From Symsagittifera roscoffensis (taxonomy: Eukaryota; Xenacoelomorpha; Acoela; Convolutidae), in the NCBI RefSeq assembly GCF_963678635.1, contig NC_087067.1, positions 42,746,696 to 42,806,695 on the forward strand: DNA of 60,000 bases, given 5' to 3'. The translations under genes were made by a program, and so were the position numbers. The notes under the pieces are model-generated. The model was not told where the DNA came from, searched no databases, and saw nothing but the letters and a program-made list of their open reading frames with translations. Of this stretch, positions 33,720-45,389 are shown piece after piece. Each line of letters begins with the position of its first letter. Positions within the stretch are counted from its first letter, which is position 1.

Positions 33720-34786
33720 AGAATAGCGGATTGCTATCCAAGTAATCACAATCAATCTTGTGAAAAAACATGATTGATTTTTTTGATAATTTAGTAGTTT
33801 TTTGGCGTGGCTGCATTGAAATTCCTTTTCCAGAGCGATTTGCTGCAATTAAATTAGGTATCATTAATATAGTATTCATGCGAAAATTAGCATAAAGAAA
33901 ATTCAGAAACTATTTCAAAAAATTGGCTTGCATGCATCTTTAGCTTTGAAAAAAATGTCCATGTACATAGGAAGAGAGAAAGTTACAGCAAAAAAATTTT
34001 GATTTCATGTTGAAAGCTTTTCGAACGGCGCATGAATTTTCGACAAAATCATTCAAAAATTGCAGCGAATTTCAAACTCAAACCACAATCAAGCAATCGG
34101 TATGCTCCGGGGGGCCTTTCAATGCGAGAAGTTTCCATGCTCTACCTCAACGCTTTCAAGACTATCCCAGAGATATTTAGTTAGAGGACAAGTTTACGAT
34201 TTAAGGCGATCCTGGACACCACATGGCAATGGATAAGAGATCGATTCGAAGAGTCATAAGACAGCACAGCATAGATATTTTCCGAAATGCTGCTATAACG
34301 GCATGCCAATGTAGATTAACAGCTCTTTATATAAAAAAAAACTTTGCATTGGAGACACCTTGATTGGGCTTCGTCATGTGAAAATTGAAGATATCGTGAT
34401 TGGACAAAAGTTCTGTCTGTCTCTAGGGTCGCTTCTTTCTTAACTCAGGCGACAGGTGATGTCTAATTTACAGACAAAAATATTGCCAAAAATGGAAAAA
34501 ACGACCATCAATTTGATAGACCAGCTAGCTAGATTTTGGATGCATGGTGCGATATCTCTCAAGTAACCAAAAATGACCCTTTTTGACAAAGGCATTTTAA
34601 TGAAGCAGACAATTGCGATTGGCCAAGAGTCAGGACATTTGAGCACGAAAAGGCCTCATCCCCTCCAGATTGATTTACGTCAAAATTTCTAAAAACAAGT
34701 GCAGTTCTGATCTGCCCTGGCCCTCTTGTAATCCTGATCTATATTATTGAGCCTGAGTGAGATATCAGGAAACAAAAAAAAACCGG

Positions 34787-35233
34787 TAACTTCCCAAATG
34801 GCATAATTCCCAAATGGCATAAAAATGGAAACTTTTCCCAAATGGCATAAATTTCAAGTTTTCATTGTAATTTAAACGTTTTCTTTCAATTTCTAACTCT
34901 AACATTTTGTCAGGAACGAAAGCATGTGAACAAGATTTGTAATTAATTGCTTCCAAACAAATTTAAGCCACAGGTTTGCCGAAAAAATTTGACCACAAGA
35001 AGCTTATTAATAACCGCAAGCTTATGCTTCTTGCTTTTGATAAAAAGTTCTACAAGTTTTTCACGATAAAATGTCAATCAACATTTGAATTGACAATTTG
35101 ACTAATTTTCTCACATTGTTCACGAAAAAATTGTTCTCGATTTTTCCAAAGCAACTGTTGCATGAAATTTATGTCATTTGGGAAATATTTCATTTTTATT
35201 CCATTTGGGAATTATGCCATTTGAGACGTAATC
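34787..35233. mobile_element. MITE with ~70 bp terminal inverted repeats, 447 bp
   Basis: The left end (34787-34858) contains three copies of 'cccaaatggcataa'. The right end (35160-35233) carries the same sequence inverted ('atgtcatttggg', 'ccatttgggaattatgcc'). Direct repeats AAAAAACCGG at 34777-34786 and 35234-35243 flank the pair, consistent with a 9-10 bp target duplication of the Mutator type. No transposase is inside. Assignment to a superfamily is inference. Confidence 0.75.
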
Positions 35234-35989
35234 AAAAAACCGGCGAGAAATTTAAAAATTTAATATGTTAATAACGAAGAAATTTTACGACATGAAACCT
35301 TTTCAAGTGATGAAGGAAGTGTGAAATTTTATGGCATGAAACCTTTTCAACTCTGAAGTGATGAAGGAAAATTCAATTGATGCATCGGAAATTGGGAAAG
35401 CCAAACTGGCTATTAAATGATACTACGTTTTACTTCTCAATTTGCAAGTTTTTAATTTTTCAGGTTGCGCTACTTTTTCTCTACTATATATGGTTTGAAA
35501 TCTGCGAGCTTCATTGATGGTAACTTCATTGATGACAATCAATTATAAATTTGAGAGATTATTGATGCTATCTCTTATATGGAACAAACACAGCATGATT
35601 TCAACGTATTACGAAACAGTCTGTTTTAGCCCCCAAGCAGGAAGTAGACTCCACGGCTCAGATTACCAATGAAAATTGAAAGTCATCTGGAGTCACAATT
35701 CAGAACAGAGAAAGACCGATCGAAGATGGGAAGAAATGCGAGCGGAGTAAAAAAAATCGTGTGCAAATGAAAATAAAAGAAGATTACTGAGAACTCAGAT
35801 TTGAATCGTATGTTACAAAAAACTTCGATAAACAACACATCCAATCATCACGGAAAGTAAAAAATGCAAAAACATATTGCTACAAGGAAAAAATTATTGC
35901 AATTTCAGAAGATTGCTTCATTGACCGATTGGCAATGATGGAGAAGAGTGCAATGATTGAAAGCACCGAAGAATTGAAGAGTCTATTAC

Positions 35990-37480
35990 CTTAAACAACC
36001 TATAGTCCACCATTAAACTTGTCAAGACAAACCCCTCCGAAAATACAGAAGCCAATCAATTTCGACGTTACTCCACGCAGCGACGCAAGGCTGTGCGCAA
36101 ATCACTTTAACGATCAGATTAACTCTCACCCAACAAAGTCTGACATAACAAAAACAACAGTTACGCGCCATATTAGAAAACTTAAAGTTAGCAAAATTAC
36201 AATATCATCGCCAATGGTACAAGTGATCATAAAAACAATAAAGAAGTGAGCTTCTAGGGCTTAACAAATTGGGCTATCGACTTCAATCTGGGACCCAAGT
36301 GGCCTTCAATTTCTTACACAAATCATGATGACTTAAATAACTCAGACTTAAGAACTAACACCAAGCGATGGCTGTTATGATACCTCCAACGACACTTGAC
36401 ATGTTGAATTGAGAGACGCAAAATTTTGCATGAGAAAAGTTAAACAAGGTGTACCACAAGAAAATGCTTTTTGCCCACACTCTTTAACCCATATATGGGC
36501 TCCATGCCTAAGCCACGATAAAATTTTAAGCTTGTCACTTATGCTGATGAAGCTTCACACATCAATGAACTTTTACCACATTCAACTCAACGAATGGCTA
36601 AAACATGCACACTTATCTCTTGAAAACAAATCCATGGCAACTCTTTAATTTTTAGTCTGCCAAACTAAATTAGGAAGCCAAAGTCAATAAATCAAAAATT
36701 TTGGGTGTCGCCTACGATAACATAATCACACTTGGAACATTGCACTCAATATTTGCACATAAGCTCAGGCCAGAAACAACATCTTCAAAAAACTTATTTG
36801 TTTCAAAAAGGGATGCTAAAAAGAAACACTAGTCGTCAGCTATAAAGCAATAGGTCGTACCGTGACGAAATACGTCGCACACATCTGCTCTCCAAGTTTA
36901 AGCAACAACAACTGATCAAAACTTCAAAAGAAACAAAACAATGCTCTTAGAACTATCACTGGCCGTTTAAATGACGAGCATGGATCATTTAAATAATGAA
37001 ACCAAAACTGTCCCTGTTTGAGTAAATAAGGGAATGCTTGCCAAACAGTTCTGCCTCTGAAGCCATATTCCGGAGCGAGCAGACCATAAAATCAAACAGG
37101 AGACGCATAATGAAATCAACACTTGAAACAATACTACCAAAAAGCTGCGGTACTCCTACCAACTGATTCAGTTCGTACAAATATTCAATATAAAGTAGGC
37201 CCCAAACATCTGCATACTGACTGCAACTGTGAGAGACTTTACTGAGAGTCATCACAGTAAACTTTTTGGTATGACCAATCCTGGAAAAAACTTCGAAGAA
37301 AACACACAGAATTGATCCAAAAGTGGCTAAGATATGCGTTGTTTGCAATCTAGGGCCGCATGACACGCACAACTTATTCAACTGTCCAGGCTGACTGACA
37401 GAACTCAATATCCTCAGTATGAAGACCAGTGTTATCCTCAGTCTATGAAGACCAGTGTTAAAAGGCTGCTCGCGTAACCT
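35990..37480 (+). mobile_element. Decayed non-LTR retrotransposon (RT 3' half)
   Basis: Pieces of a reverse transcriptase ORF can be read across several frames. KVKQGVPQE corresponds to the RT motif B region (family form KVKQGVPQG). NEWLKHAHLSLENKSMATL and LGVAYDNIITL resemble the thumb region, and a later piece, NFKRNKTMLL, resembles the family's LQ..QN.ALR segment. Many stops and frameshifts make it dead. It lies antisense to GRHPR. Confidence 0.6.
37410..37460. repeat. 25 bp tandem duplication
   Basis: Two adjacent copies of 'cagtatgaagaccagtgtta', differing by a two-base insertion, at the end of the LINE relic. Confidence 0.75.
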
Positions 37481-38383
37481 ACGCTAGTGGCATGCTCTAG
37501 CTATTCCGTCGGGACCAATAACACTGGACCAGGGACGAGAAGAAATCACTATTAACAGAAATAAATGAACCCAATGTCTTCCAGAGTCAACGGGTGGCAT
37601 TACCAACCTTTTCAAACTTAGACAAAAACATAAAAATTAGCAATGAGGCGAACACAGTGAGCTCAGAAAAAGGTTAACTTGAACCAATGGTGCTGGAGCT
37701 CACATTCCGAAAACTTAGAGCAACAAGCTCACAATAAAACTTGTGAATAATTTCATGATAGTGGGACCAGGCAAAATTCACTCCACTATTTTGGCATGAG
37801 AGAAAATTACCAGCGCAGCTCAAAAATATTTCAAATGATTGCACGTACAACGCAAGCCAAAATGGTTATTTAACTCGTTACCTTATCAGGTTTTAGATTT
37901 ATGAATTCATTGCCTTTTTCCGATCAACTTATCGAGATGGATGTCCGCTTTTTGACATCATATTAGACTGAAATCTTCTACAGTTCGAATCTCGTTTTTA
38001 CTTTAATCACTCACCAAGGAACATTAGAAGCATTGCAATTTTGCTAGTGAAAAGGGAATTGACGCAAAAAACATTGACACTCTTGTCTTACTTTTACAGA
38101 GAAAAATGACGGTAAATGATTTGCATGATACCTTTATCATCAAAAGACTCATCTAACTTCACGAAATTAAGAAGACTAGCCCTTTTATGCGCTTCAGGTC
38201 TCCCTGAGATTTGCAGACTTGTTGCACCTACTTACCCATTCAAAAGATACTCATTTCTAGATAATTTGGGTATTCTATCCCTTGTTCGGTTGGGAGGTTT
38301 AAAACGTCAATAAGGCATGACATGACGCACGTTTATTAGAAAAAAAAACATTTTAATTGTTTAGGATTCCCTCCAGTACTTAC

Positions 38384-38596
38384 CCATTCAAAAGACACTT
38401 GTGCGATTCAATTAGCCTCCTGGACGCTGCCAGCAAAAGAGCCACCACTAGTTCAGCTGTAGTATCTGTCAATACATCAGGCGTATATCCGATTCGGATA
38501 CCCCGCGCTCGAAGAGCCTTAACATCCAAATGATCGTAGCCCACTGTCATTGTAGAAATGCACTTCAAATTCGGTCCTATCGATTCAATCACATCA
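38384..38596 (-). CDS. GRHPR: Glyoxylate/hydroxypyruvate reductase, exon 2 (residues 62-133)
   Basis: It is bounded by a TTTTAG acceptor and a GG|GTAAGT donor. It encodes DVIESIGPNLKCISTMTVGY and IGYTPDVLTDTTAELVVALL, the conserved substrate-loop region of GRHPR. The splice phases (2 in, 1 out) join exons 1 and 3 exactly into one 330-codon frame (185+213+592 nt). Confidence 0.92.
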
Positions 38597-38603
38597 CTAA
38601 AAC

Positions 38604-38825
38604 GCATCACTAAACTGCCCTTTTCAGAAACTTAACATAGACAGTTGGAAAAGTGTCAATGAACTCATTCGAAACCGAAACGAAAGCCGGGTATTTTACT
38701 AAACTGCCCTTTTCAGAAACTAAACATAGCTGCATCACTAAACTGCCCTTTTCAGAAACTAAACATGGACAGTTGGAAAAGTGTCAATGAACTCATTCGA
38801 AACCGAAACGAAAGCCGAGTATTTT
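38604..38825. repeat. Tandem duplication in GRHPR intron 1 beside the exon 2 acceptor
   Basis: A ~94 bp unit at 38604-38697 recurs at 38732-38825, with a partial ~32 bp copy between them (38698-38729). All three contain 'ctaaactgcccttttcag'. On the minus strand the unit directly precedes exon 2, so the sequence upstream of the acceptor is present three times. Confidence 0.85.
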
Positions 38826-39016
38826 CTAGACTCTGAGTTCATGAATATTCTATGATTGGTACTTTTTCATAAAATTAACCCCATTGGAGAAAACAGAATC
38901 GATAGAAATTTTTATCCCTTCTAAGAAACCTACAAATTAAAATCCACTTTCCCAAGAATTGATTAACCTTTCTCAATAATAACTATATAGCAACTAGAAT
39001 TTTAACAAGAGTTTAC

Positions 39017-39201
39017 TTCTTTATTTTGGATTCCAATGTAACCAGAAGACCGTGAACATGTTGGAGTCGACTCTTCAAGTCATCGCCAGACACTGGATCA
39101 TCACTATCCCACAGCTCAACATCAACGGATGCGCAGCTCTTCAAAAACGTAGCAACCCTTTGGGGTATCCGTTGCGCGACCAAAACAGAACGGGTTGCCA
39201 T
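39017..39201 (-). CDS. GRHPR: Glyoxylate/hydroxypyruvate reductase, exon 1 (residues 1-62)
   Basis: It starts at the ATG of MATRSVLVAQRIPQ and includes VELWDSDDPV and VHGLLVTLESKI, which match the N-terminal catalytic domain of GRHPR (family form RIP..., EQWDSDEP, HGLL). It ends at AA|GTAAAC. The full protein is 329 residues, the usual length for the family. No mitochondrial or peroxisomal leader is obvious. A reverse transcriptase relic lies about 170 bp upstream, so little promoter space is free of transposon sequence. Confidence 0.88.
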
Positions 39202-39367
39202 TTTCTTGCATCTGGAACATTTTTCTTAGTAATCAGAAGGTCAAAAGTATCATAAAAACCGAGGTTACAGTCAGGAGTCCCTTCATCACGTATTCCAGTC
39301 AAAATCCTTTCGGTGACAAAAATTGTCTCTGTCCAATTTTTTTTGGATTTCATTTTCCGGAGCCATT

Positions 39368-41281
39368 TCAATTTTCCAATTTCAAACCACCGTTTAAGCG
39401 AAGCGCATCATCATAGGTTCCATCCACATGCTCCAAACCAAAGATTTCGCTCAAGGCAATTTTTGCTCCTACTGCTGAAGCTAAGAAAGCGTGTAAAGCG
39501 AGTAATCGAGCGGAAGAAACGCCTAAGTCACCTTTGGCTGCCGGGAGAACTGCTTGTAAAAACTGGTTATCATCCATTTTCACATTATTGACCTTGGATA
39601 ACGAATTTCTTTGTAATTTGTCGTAGCGTTCCAAAAAATCATTTTTGGCCAAAAAATCAAGGGCTCGTAAGCAAAAAATATAGAAGTTTTGGCATGCTAA
39701 AGCATTTTTTCAGGAGGTGAAAACCATAATGGGCGGCTAGTTTGTCAATGACATCCGGGATTTTTTCAAGCTCCTTAATTTTTTTGCCGAGCAATCCTTT
39801 TCGGCAGAGTTCGCCAATTGAGTTATTCTTTTGAGTTCTTCTTTTGTTTTTATTTTTATTGTGGGGCATATTTTTCGAAATTGTGTTTAAATTGAATTAA
39901 ACTGTGTAATCGTTATTGTCGGTTGCAAAAAACAAAGTTCGCACTTCTCAGTGTCCACGTTCAGGCCGTTAAATTGTTCCAATTCAGAATGTTTTTAGAG
40001 TCCCGGAGTACTACTTTATCGTCGTCGGCTTAATTTCTATCATCTAAATACCAGATGTTAATTTTCGACTACAATTGTTTGACTAGTGTCTGAATTGTTT
40101 CCGCAAAAGGGGTGGGGCTTCGAGATCACCTTGCTGAGTTCCGTCTTCTGGCATTATGACAGAGCTTCCGTAAAAAAGCTAACTAGGTTTACTATACGCG
40201 CAATGGGTGTAAAAATAAAATTCGGGGCAATTTGAATATACTTGGTTCATTATTGTTTCTCTATTTGGAGAGTTAAAGGCATTCTTAAAATCTAGTTTTA
40301 AAAGAACAGTGCAATTTGGATTGTCGTCGCGTTCAATTAGGTTTCGAAACGAGTGTCAGCTATTTCTGCTCCTCGTTTGGTACCGCATCCTAACTGAACA
40401 TTTTCGAAAAAAATTTGTCGCTCGGAGCGGGCGTTGCTTCCAGCGCATTTAGACGCGATACGTCTCAACCCTCCGTCTATCTTTATGAGGGCGATAAGCT
40501 TTGCGCCAAAAAAGAAAGGTCTTAGGCGTTTGGGTATTTTGCCATCTTCAATGAGGTTTACCAGCCTAGTAAGCGATTTCAGAAAATTAAGTCCTGCACT
40601 GCCATTCGACTTACTAAGAAGATATTTAAAAATTTGAGGAACTTTTTTATCGGGACCTGCTGTTGATCCGTTCGGAAAAGACATCGCTTTGTATAGGTCG
40701 AATTCGGTTACGAACAAACTATCTAAATTGTCTGGATTTGTAGCTGCGAATTTGGCTCGCTGAGGGTGCTTAGACAACAATTTTTGATAGTTACCAGCTG
40801 AAAAAGGAGCAATTTTGTCATCCGAAGCAGCAAGCCTCATTCCTCCCTTTACATTTCCTTCATCGAGCTTACAACTTATTAGCTTTATTCTCTGCTCGAG
40901 GTCACTCAGAGGCGGGCTTGAAACTTGGGGATGGGATTTTGGAAGTGACACGTCCTTTGCTCGAATTTTTTTATTTATCAAAGAGCTCATGCTTGTGGTC
41001 TGTTTGCGTCAACTTCTTTTCGGTAGCTTCAAAAAAAACAAGAACGACCTTTAAAAAATTAGCCATTTTGTAACATCTTCTACATTGTAGACGATGTCAT
41101 TTATTTTGTACGAAAGATTTTCCGCCAAGAGAACATGCAAGTCTTTTGGTACTCTCTTGAGTACTCGAACATTTGAGATGGCTGTATTAACATAATTGTC
41201 TAGTATCAAATCATTACCTATTGTTGCTTTAATAACAGATTTTCCATCAACGCATAAAGGACACTGAAAGCATTTGGTCAT
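39368..41281 (-). mobile_element. Decayed reverse-transcriptase element with YLDD catalytic motif
   Basis: Read on the minus strand, the pieces in order are: a Cys-containing N-terminal part (CFQCPLC, 41281-41051); a stretch with PNGSTAGPDKKVPQIFKYLL (40990-40337); LLKLDFKNAFNS (RT motif A, near 40270); GTQQGD (motif B, near 40130); WYLDD (motif C, near 40050); GFHLLKKCFSMPKLLYFLLT (39869-39657); and ..NQFLQAVLPAAKGDLGVSSA (39652-39368). At least four frameshifts or stops separate them. RT motif order and spacing make the call secure; the clade is not clear to me. The tail ends ~170 bp before the GRHPR start. Confidence 0.8.
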
Positions 41282-42693
41282 TTGGTTTTCTAAGAGTTGC
41301 TAAGAGAAATAAATACACAACTGATATGATACCAACTAGAGCAACAAAAACAACCAATCCAATTTATCAGTCCAGAAGGTTTTAAAAAATCTTTTCTTGT
41401 ACCCTCTTTGTTGTTTTTCCTCATCTTGACGCAGCATAAAGGTAAAAAAAGGATTTTGACTGGATTTTAGGGGACTGAACTAACCCATGATAAGTGGTTA
41501 GTGGGAATTTTATAAATTAGCAAATAAAAAAGACAAATAATTTAATCTAAATTTTAAAAAATAATTACAAAAATCAAAAAGAAGGAACAATCTCACCCGA
41601 GCTCAGTAGGTCCAGCGTTGCACCACCAGACTCTTCAAGCCAGTTTCACTTTCCGACCTTCCCACAGAAAGCCACTTGTCAGACCTGTCTCTAAAATCCC
41701 TCAGAGGGCGCTCCACAAACAGGCACAAACATCAAACAAAACAAATCTATTTAATAAGTTTATCACAACAATTAGGCTAAAAAACTTTGAAAATCTAAAA
41801 GTAGTATCTAAAAGTTTGTAATTTTGCGTTTCTTTCATTTCCCGTTTCTTCTGCGCACGTATTAGCTCTCTCAATCTGGTTGACTTGATTCGCAACCATC
41901 TTGACTTTCTTTACTTTGCGTGATATTTAGTTTCCGTTCCTATCACCTGCGCCCCAACTTGTGGTTACGCAGCAAAAAGTCATAAAGTAAACAAATACTA
42001 TATTAACCAATCAGTCGAGAACAGGAAGTGAACTTAGGAATAAATAATAAATAATTCTTTATCTCCGAAGTTTGCTTTCTTTATCGATTCTGATTATTCA
42101 ACGTAAAGTAATTTCTAAAGCTTTGCTGTACATTTAGCATCTTCTGTTATTACTTGGGGCCGCTTTCTCGCCGTGACAGATTAAACGGTGTCCATGGTGG
42201 TGCTCTTATTGCACGCAGTAAAGGTTATTATTTCAATCTTCCTATAGTTTAATGACTTCAGTTGTTCAATTGTCATCAAAGTCAGTAGGTGCCGGACATC
42301 AAAGCCAACGGGACTTGAGGCCGAATCGTATATCAAGAGACTTCACGCCGAACATTTTGTCAAAGTTGTGAAATATGATCAATTTGAAAACTGTTTTGAA
42401 GAATTTCTCAATTTCATCAGCTTGCTTAACAAACTTTTGGCTGTTTTATTGTTTTTGAGCCTCTAAATGATGTTTAGGAATATGAAAAATTATAACATTG
42501 TTCATGTGGTGTTTCATGTGTAAAATTTATGCATTTCAAAATCCGGCTGATCTAAATGTATGATGCTTTTCTTAAGTGGTGCATTGTCATGAAGAACGCT
42601 CATGATAAACTTAACTTGCCTTTTTTTTCAAAATAAACATTTTAATGATAAAAATTTAGCGTTTTTAGGTGCTTGTAATGTTTAAATTTCGGC
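41282..42693. other. Non-coding stretch between two retroelement relics
   Basis: AT-rich, with no supported gene. At 41868 a ~48 bp piece beginning 'tctcaatctggttgacttg' is similar to a piece in the right-hand tandem units (54414 and 57565), so part of this DNA shares a repeat family with them. Confidence 0.5.
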
Positions 42694-45382
42694 TTGAAGT
42701 CCCTCCGGCTGGAAGTCCCTTCGGCTTGTTGTCCTACACCCAAAGTCAATCACACGTTTGTTGGTTTGATAGTTGTTTATAATCCTTCCCTCAGTTCTGA
42801 CTATCGCCTTGAGTCATCCACACTTACAAACGCTGTTAAAAACCATCGTGATGAGGTGCTCAAACACATCGATTGCTGCCCGTCAGACCAAATTGTGTTT
42901 GCTGTTCTACGTGACTTCAATTTAGCTGACGTCAGTTGGAGCTCATATTATGCATCTTCTCAAATTCGATGAAAATTTTGAGCGCGTTTGATGATCTCAA
43001 AACGTTTCAATTTGTGAATTTTCCGACTATTTTGTCTGGTAAAATTCTAGATCTTTTCTGGTTGAATGAGCCACAGAGATTTGTTGTATATCGTTCAGAG
43101 AACCCCTCTTCTGATCCTGATCCAATTTTCGCTCATTTGCATGTCTCTGGAGATGATTGTTTTACACCTGCTGTCTCAAAGCAATTGTATTTAACGAAGC
43201 GTTTCAACACAGAACGTTTTATTTTTTTGGTTAGAAACTCTTTACACCGAGTTGTTTTCAAGTTCTCAAAGTGATTTCCTCTCCTTTTTTGATGTTTCTA
43301 TCAAGGCCGCACTTGAAGATTCTTGCCCGAAAAAAAGAGTAAAAGAAGACTTGCTTTTCCTTATTACTACTCTTCTCGTCTTCATTCTATTCATTCAGCC
43401 AAAAAACACAGAACTCTGCGATGAAATTATGTTTCAAATCCATCGTATATGACTCGGTTAGAGAGTGATTACACCAACTCAGTTGTTTTGGATAAAGTGT
43501 TGCTTTTTCAGATCTTTTCTCCTTCCGCTTCTTCTTGTGCTTTTAAAATCCTGAAACAGTTTAAGAAGTCCCCAATCATTCCAAACAACCTTCATTGGGG
43601 TAGTAAGCAAGCTACCTGTGACGAGTCTATCAGTGAACTTTTCAACCAATATTTTGCTTCTGTTTTCGGGAAGCCTGTGTCTGACTATACAGTATCGACT
43701 GTTTCTGCTGATTCTGATAGCAAATTATTGGACGTTGATTTGTCTCCGTCGTTTATCAGTTGATGTTTACAATCCATCAAAAACACACCTGCTCTGTTGA
43801 CTCTATTCCTGCTTCTGTTCACTAATGTTGTACGTCGTTACTTTCCGCTGTTGTTAGTTTTCTTTTATACATTATTATCAACACTTTCGTCTGTCCGGCT
43901 GCCTGGAAATGGGCTTTTGTTACTCCAATTCTGGAATCTGGGTCTCCTAAGGATATTACAACCTACAGACCTAGCAATATCTTATACCCCCTTGATTTAT
44001 ATTTTGAGAAAGTTCTCTTCAATCATATATATTCAAAGATTCGAAAACATTTGTCGAAATCTCAGCAAGATTTCAGAAAAAAACGATCAACTATAACACA
44101 ATTGTTATCGTCTCTTGATGAAGTGTACCACACTAGTGAGTTCAACGTTCCTTCGGCTGCTGTTTATTTTGACCTAATTGAAGTCTTTGAATCTGTTCGT
44201 CATGATATCTCTCTAAGCAAGCTATCAATGCATGGTTTCGATCATGATTTCTTGTTACTCTTTTTGTCGTATCTCTGTAACCGATCACAGTGTGTTTGTA
44301 TAAACGCGCACATTTCCAATCCACGTCCTGTTACTAGTGGCGTTCCTCAAGGCAGCATCTAGGGGCCGCTACTTTTTTTTCTTTTTATCATTGATCTACC
44401 AGTTATCTCTCACGATTTTCCAGTTTTTCTTTGTTCGCTGACAATTCAAAGTTGTTTTCTACTGATATTACTTCTCTAGAGCGTGATTTCGATTCTTTCA
44501 CAAACTGGTGTACTGCAAATGATTTATCGGTCAATCGCGATAAAGGCAGTCTCATTGTTTTTAAAGGCAGTGTTTCACGTCATGTTATGGTCAACAACCA
44601 GGTTATATCTGCTTCAAATGTAGTAAAAGACCAGGGTTTACTTGTCTCTGATGACTTGATCTGGATGACACATATCAAAAATATGCTGTTATCATGTAAC
44701 AAGTCCATTCATTTTATCAAACGCAATTTTCCTTTCACTGTCTCTCAGTCCACCGAGCTCATGTTTGTTTAAATGTGTATCAAGAGCATCATTTTTAATG
44801 CATCACCTGTATGGTTTACTTCCATATGTTATGTCCTAAAATTTGAAAATTTCAATCAAAAGTGTCTGAAATGGGTTATTGGTCCAATGCCCTATAAAGA
44901 CCAGTTATCTCTCACGAAAACATTGCCTATCCGTTACCATCTTATTTTCAACGATGTGTTACTGTTTACAAATTGTTAGGAGGTCTTACAGAGCTGCTAT
45001 TTACTATGTTTTTTTTTCAAGGTGACCACCAGCTGGAAGTACACATCCTCTCCACAATTCAAACAAATAAAAAAAATGGTAGACCGAGAAATTCTTCGTT
45101 TATCGCGTTGAGAAATCCGTCAACGAGTTGATCCGTCTTGGTGTTGATATCTTTGCTCACCTCTAGTCTTTCAAGAGAAGAATCAAGGAATTTCTTTTAG
45201 GTTGACCTGTGTCAGTTTTTAATCACATGAACTCATGGTTCTTGAAGTGCATGGTTCTTGAAGTGCACTTGTTCAAACTGTCGATCTTGACTATATTTTT
45301 TTTGTGCCTTAACTAATTTAAGGAAGTTAGTTCTATCATCATCATCATCACCATCATCATCATCATCTTCATCATCATCATC
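42694..45382 (+). mobile_element. Decayed CR1/Jockey-like LINE (endonuclease + RT)
   Basis: An endonuclease part can be read at 42694-43200 (VYNPS, RDFNLADVSW, SGKILDLFWLNEP). A reverse transcriptase part follows at 43930-44980: QQDFRKKRSTITQLLSSL, VYFDLIEVFES (motif A), VTSGVPQGSI (motif B) and FADNSKLF (motif C). Motif C has FADN in place of the FADD the family needs, and stops and frameshifts break the frame about every 300 bp. Sequence after the ORF ends in an (ATC)n tract, a common type of LINE 3' end. Confidence 0.8.
45335..45382. repeat. (ATC)n microsatellite
   Basis: About 48 bp of ATC repeats with a few interruptions (CCA, TTC). Its position fits the 3' tail of the LINE relic upstream. 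Confidence 0.9.
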
Positions 45383-45389
45383 CGATTTC

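Larger units (their letters stand above)
33037..38383 (-). other. GRHPR intron 2 (5.3 kb), transposon-filled
   Basis: GTAAGT donor and TTTTAG acceptor. It carries a hAT-like MITE (33317-33719), a second MITE (34787-35233), a decayed plus-strand LINE (35990-37480), a 25 bp tandem duplication (37410-37460) and a small copy of the exon 2 donor region (38230-38250). The remaining 33.7-34.8 kb and 35.2-36.0 kb hold nothing I recognise. Confidence 0.8.

Noticed and set aside
41590-41650. tRNA-like 'gagctcagtaggt' on the plus strand
   Set aside because: It has an A-box-like phrase only; no B box at the right distance and no acceptor pairing.
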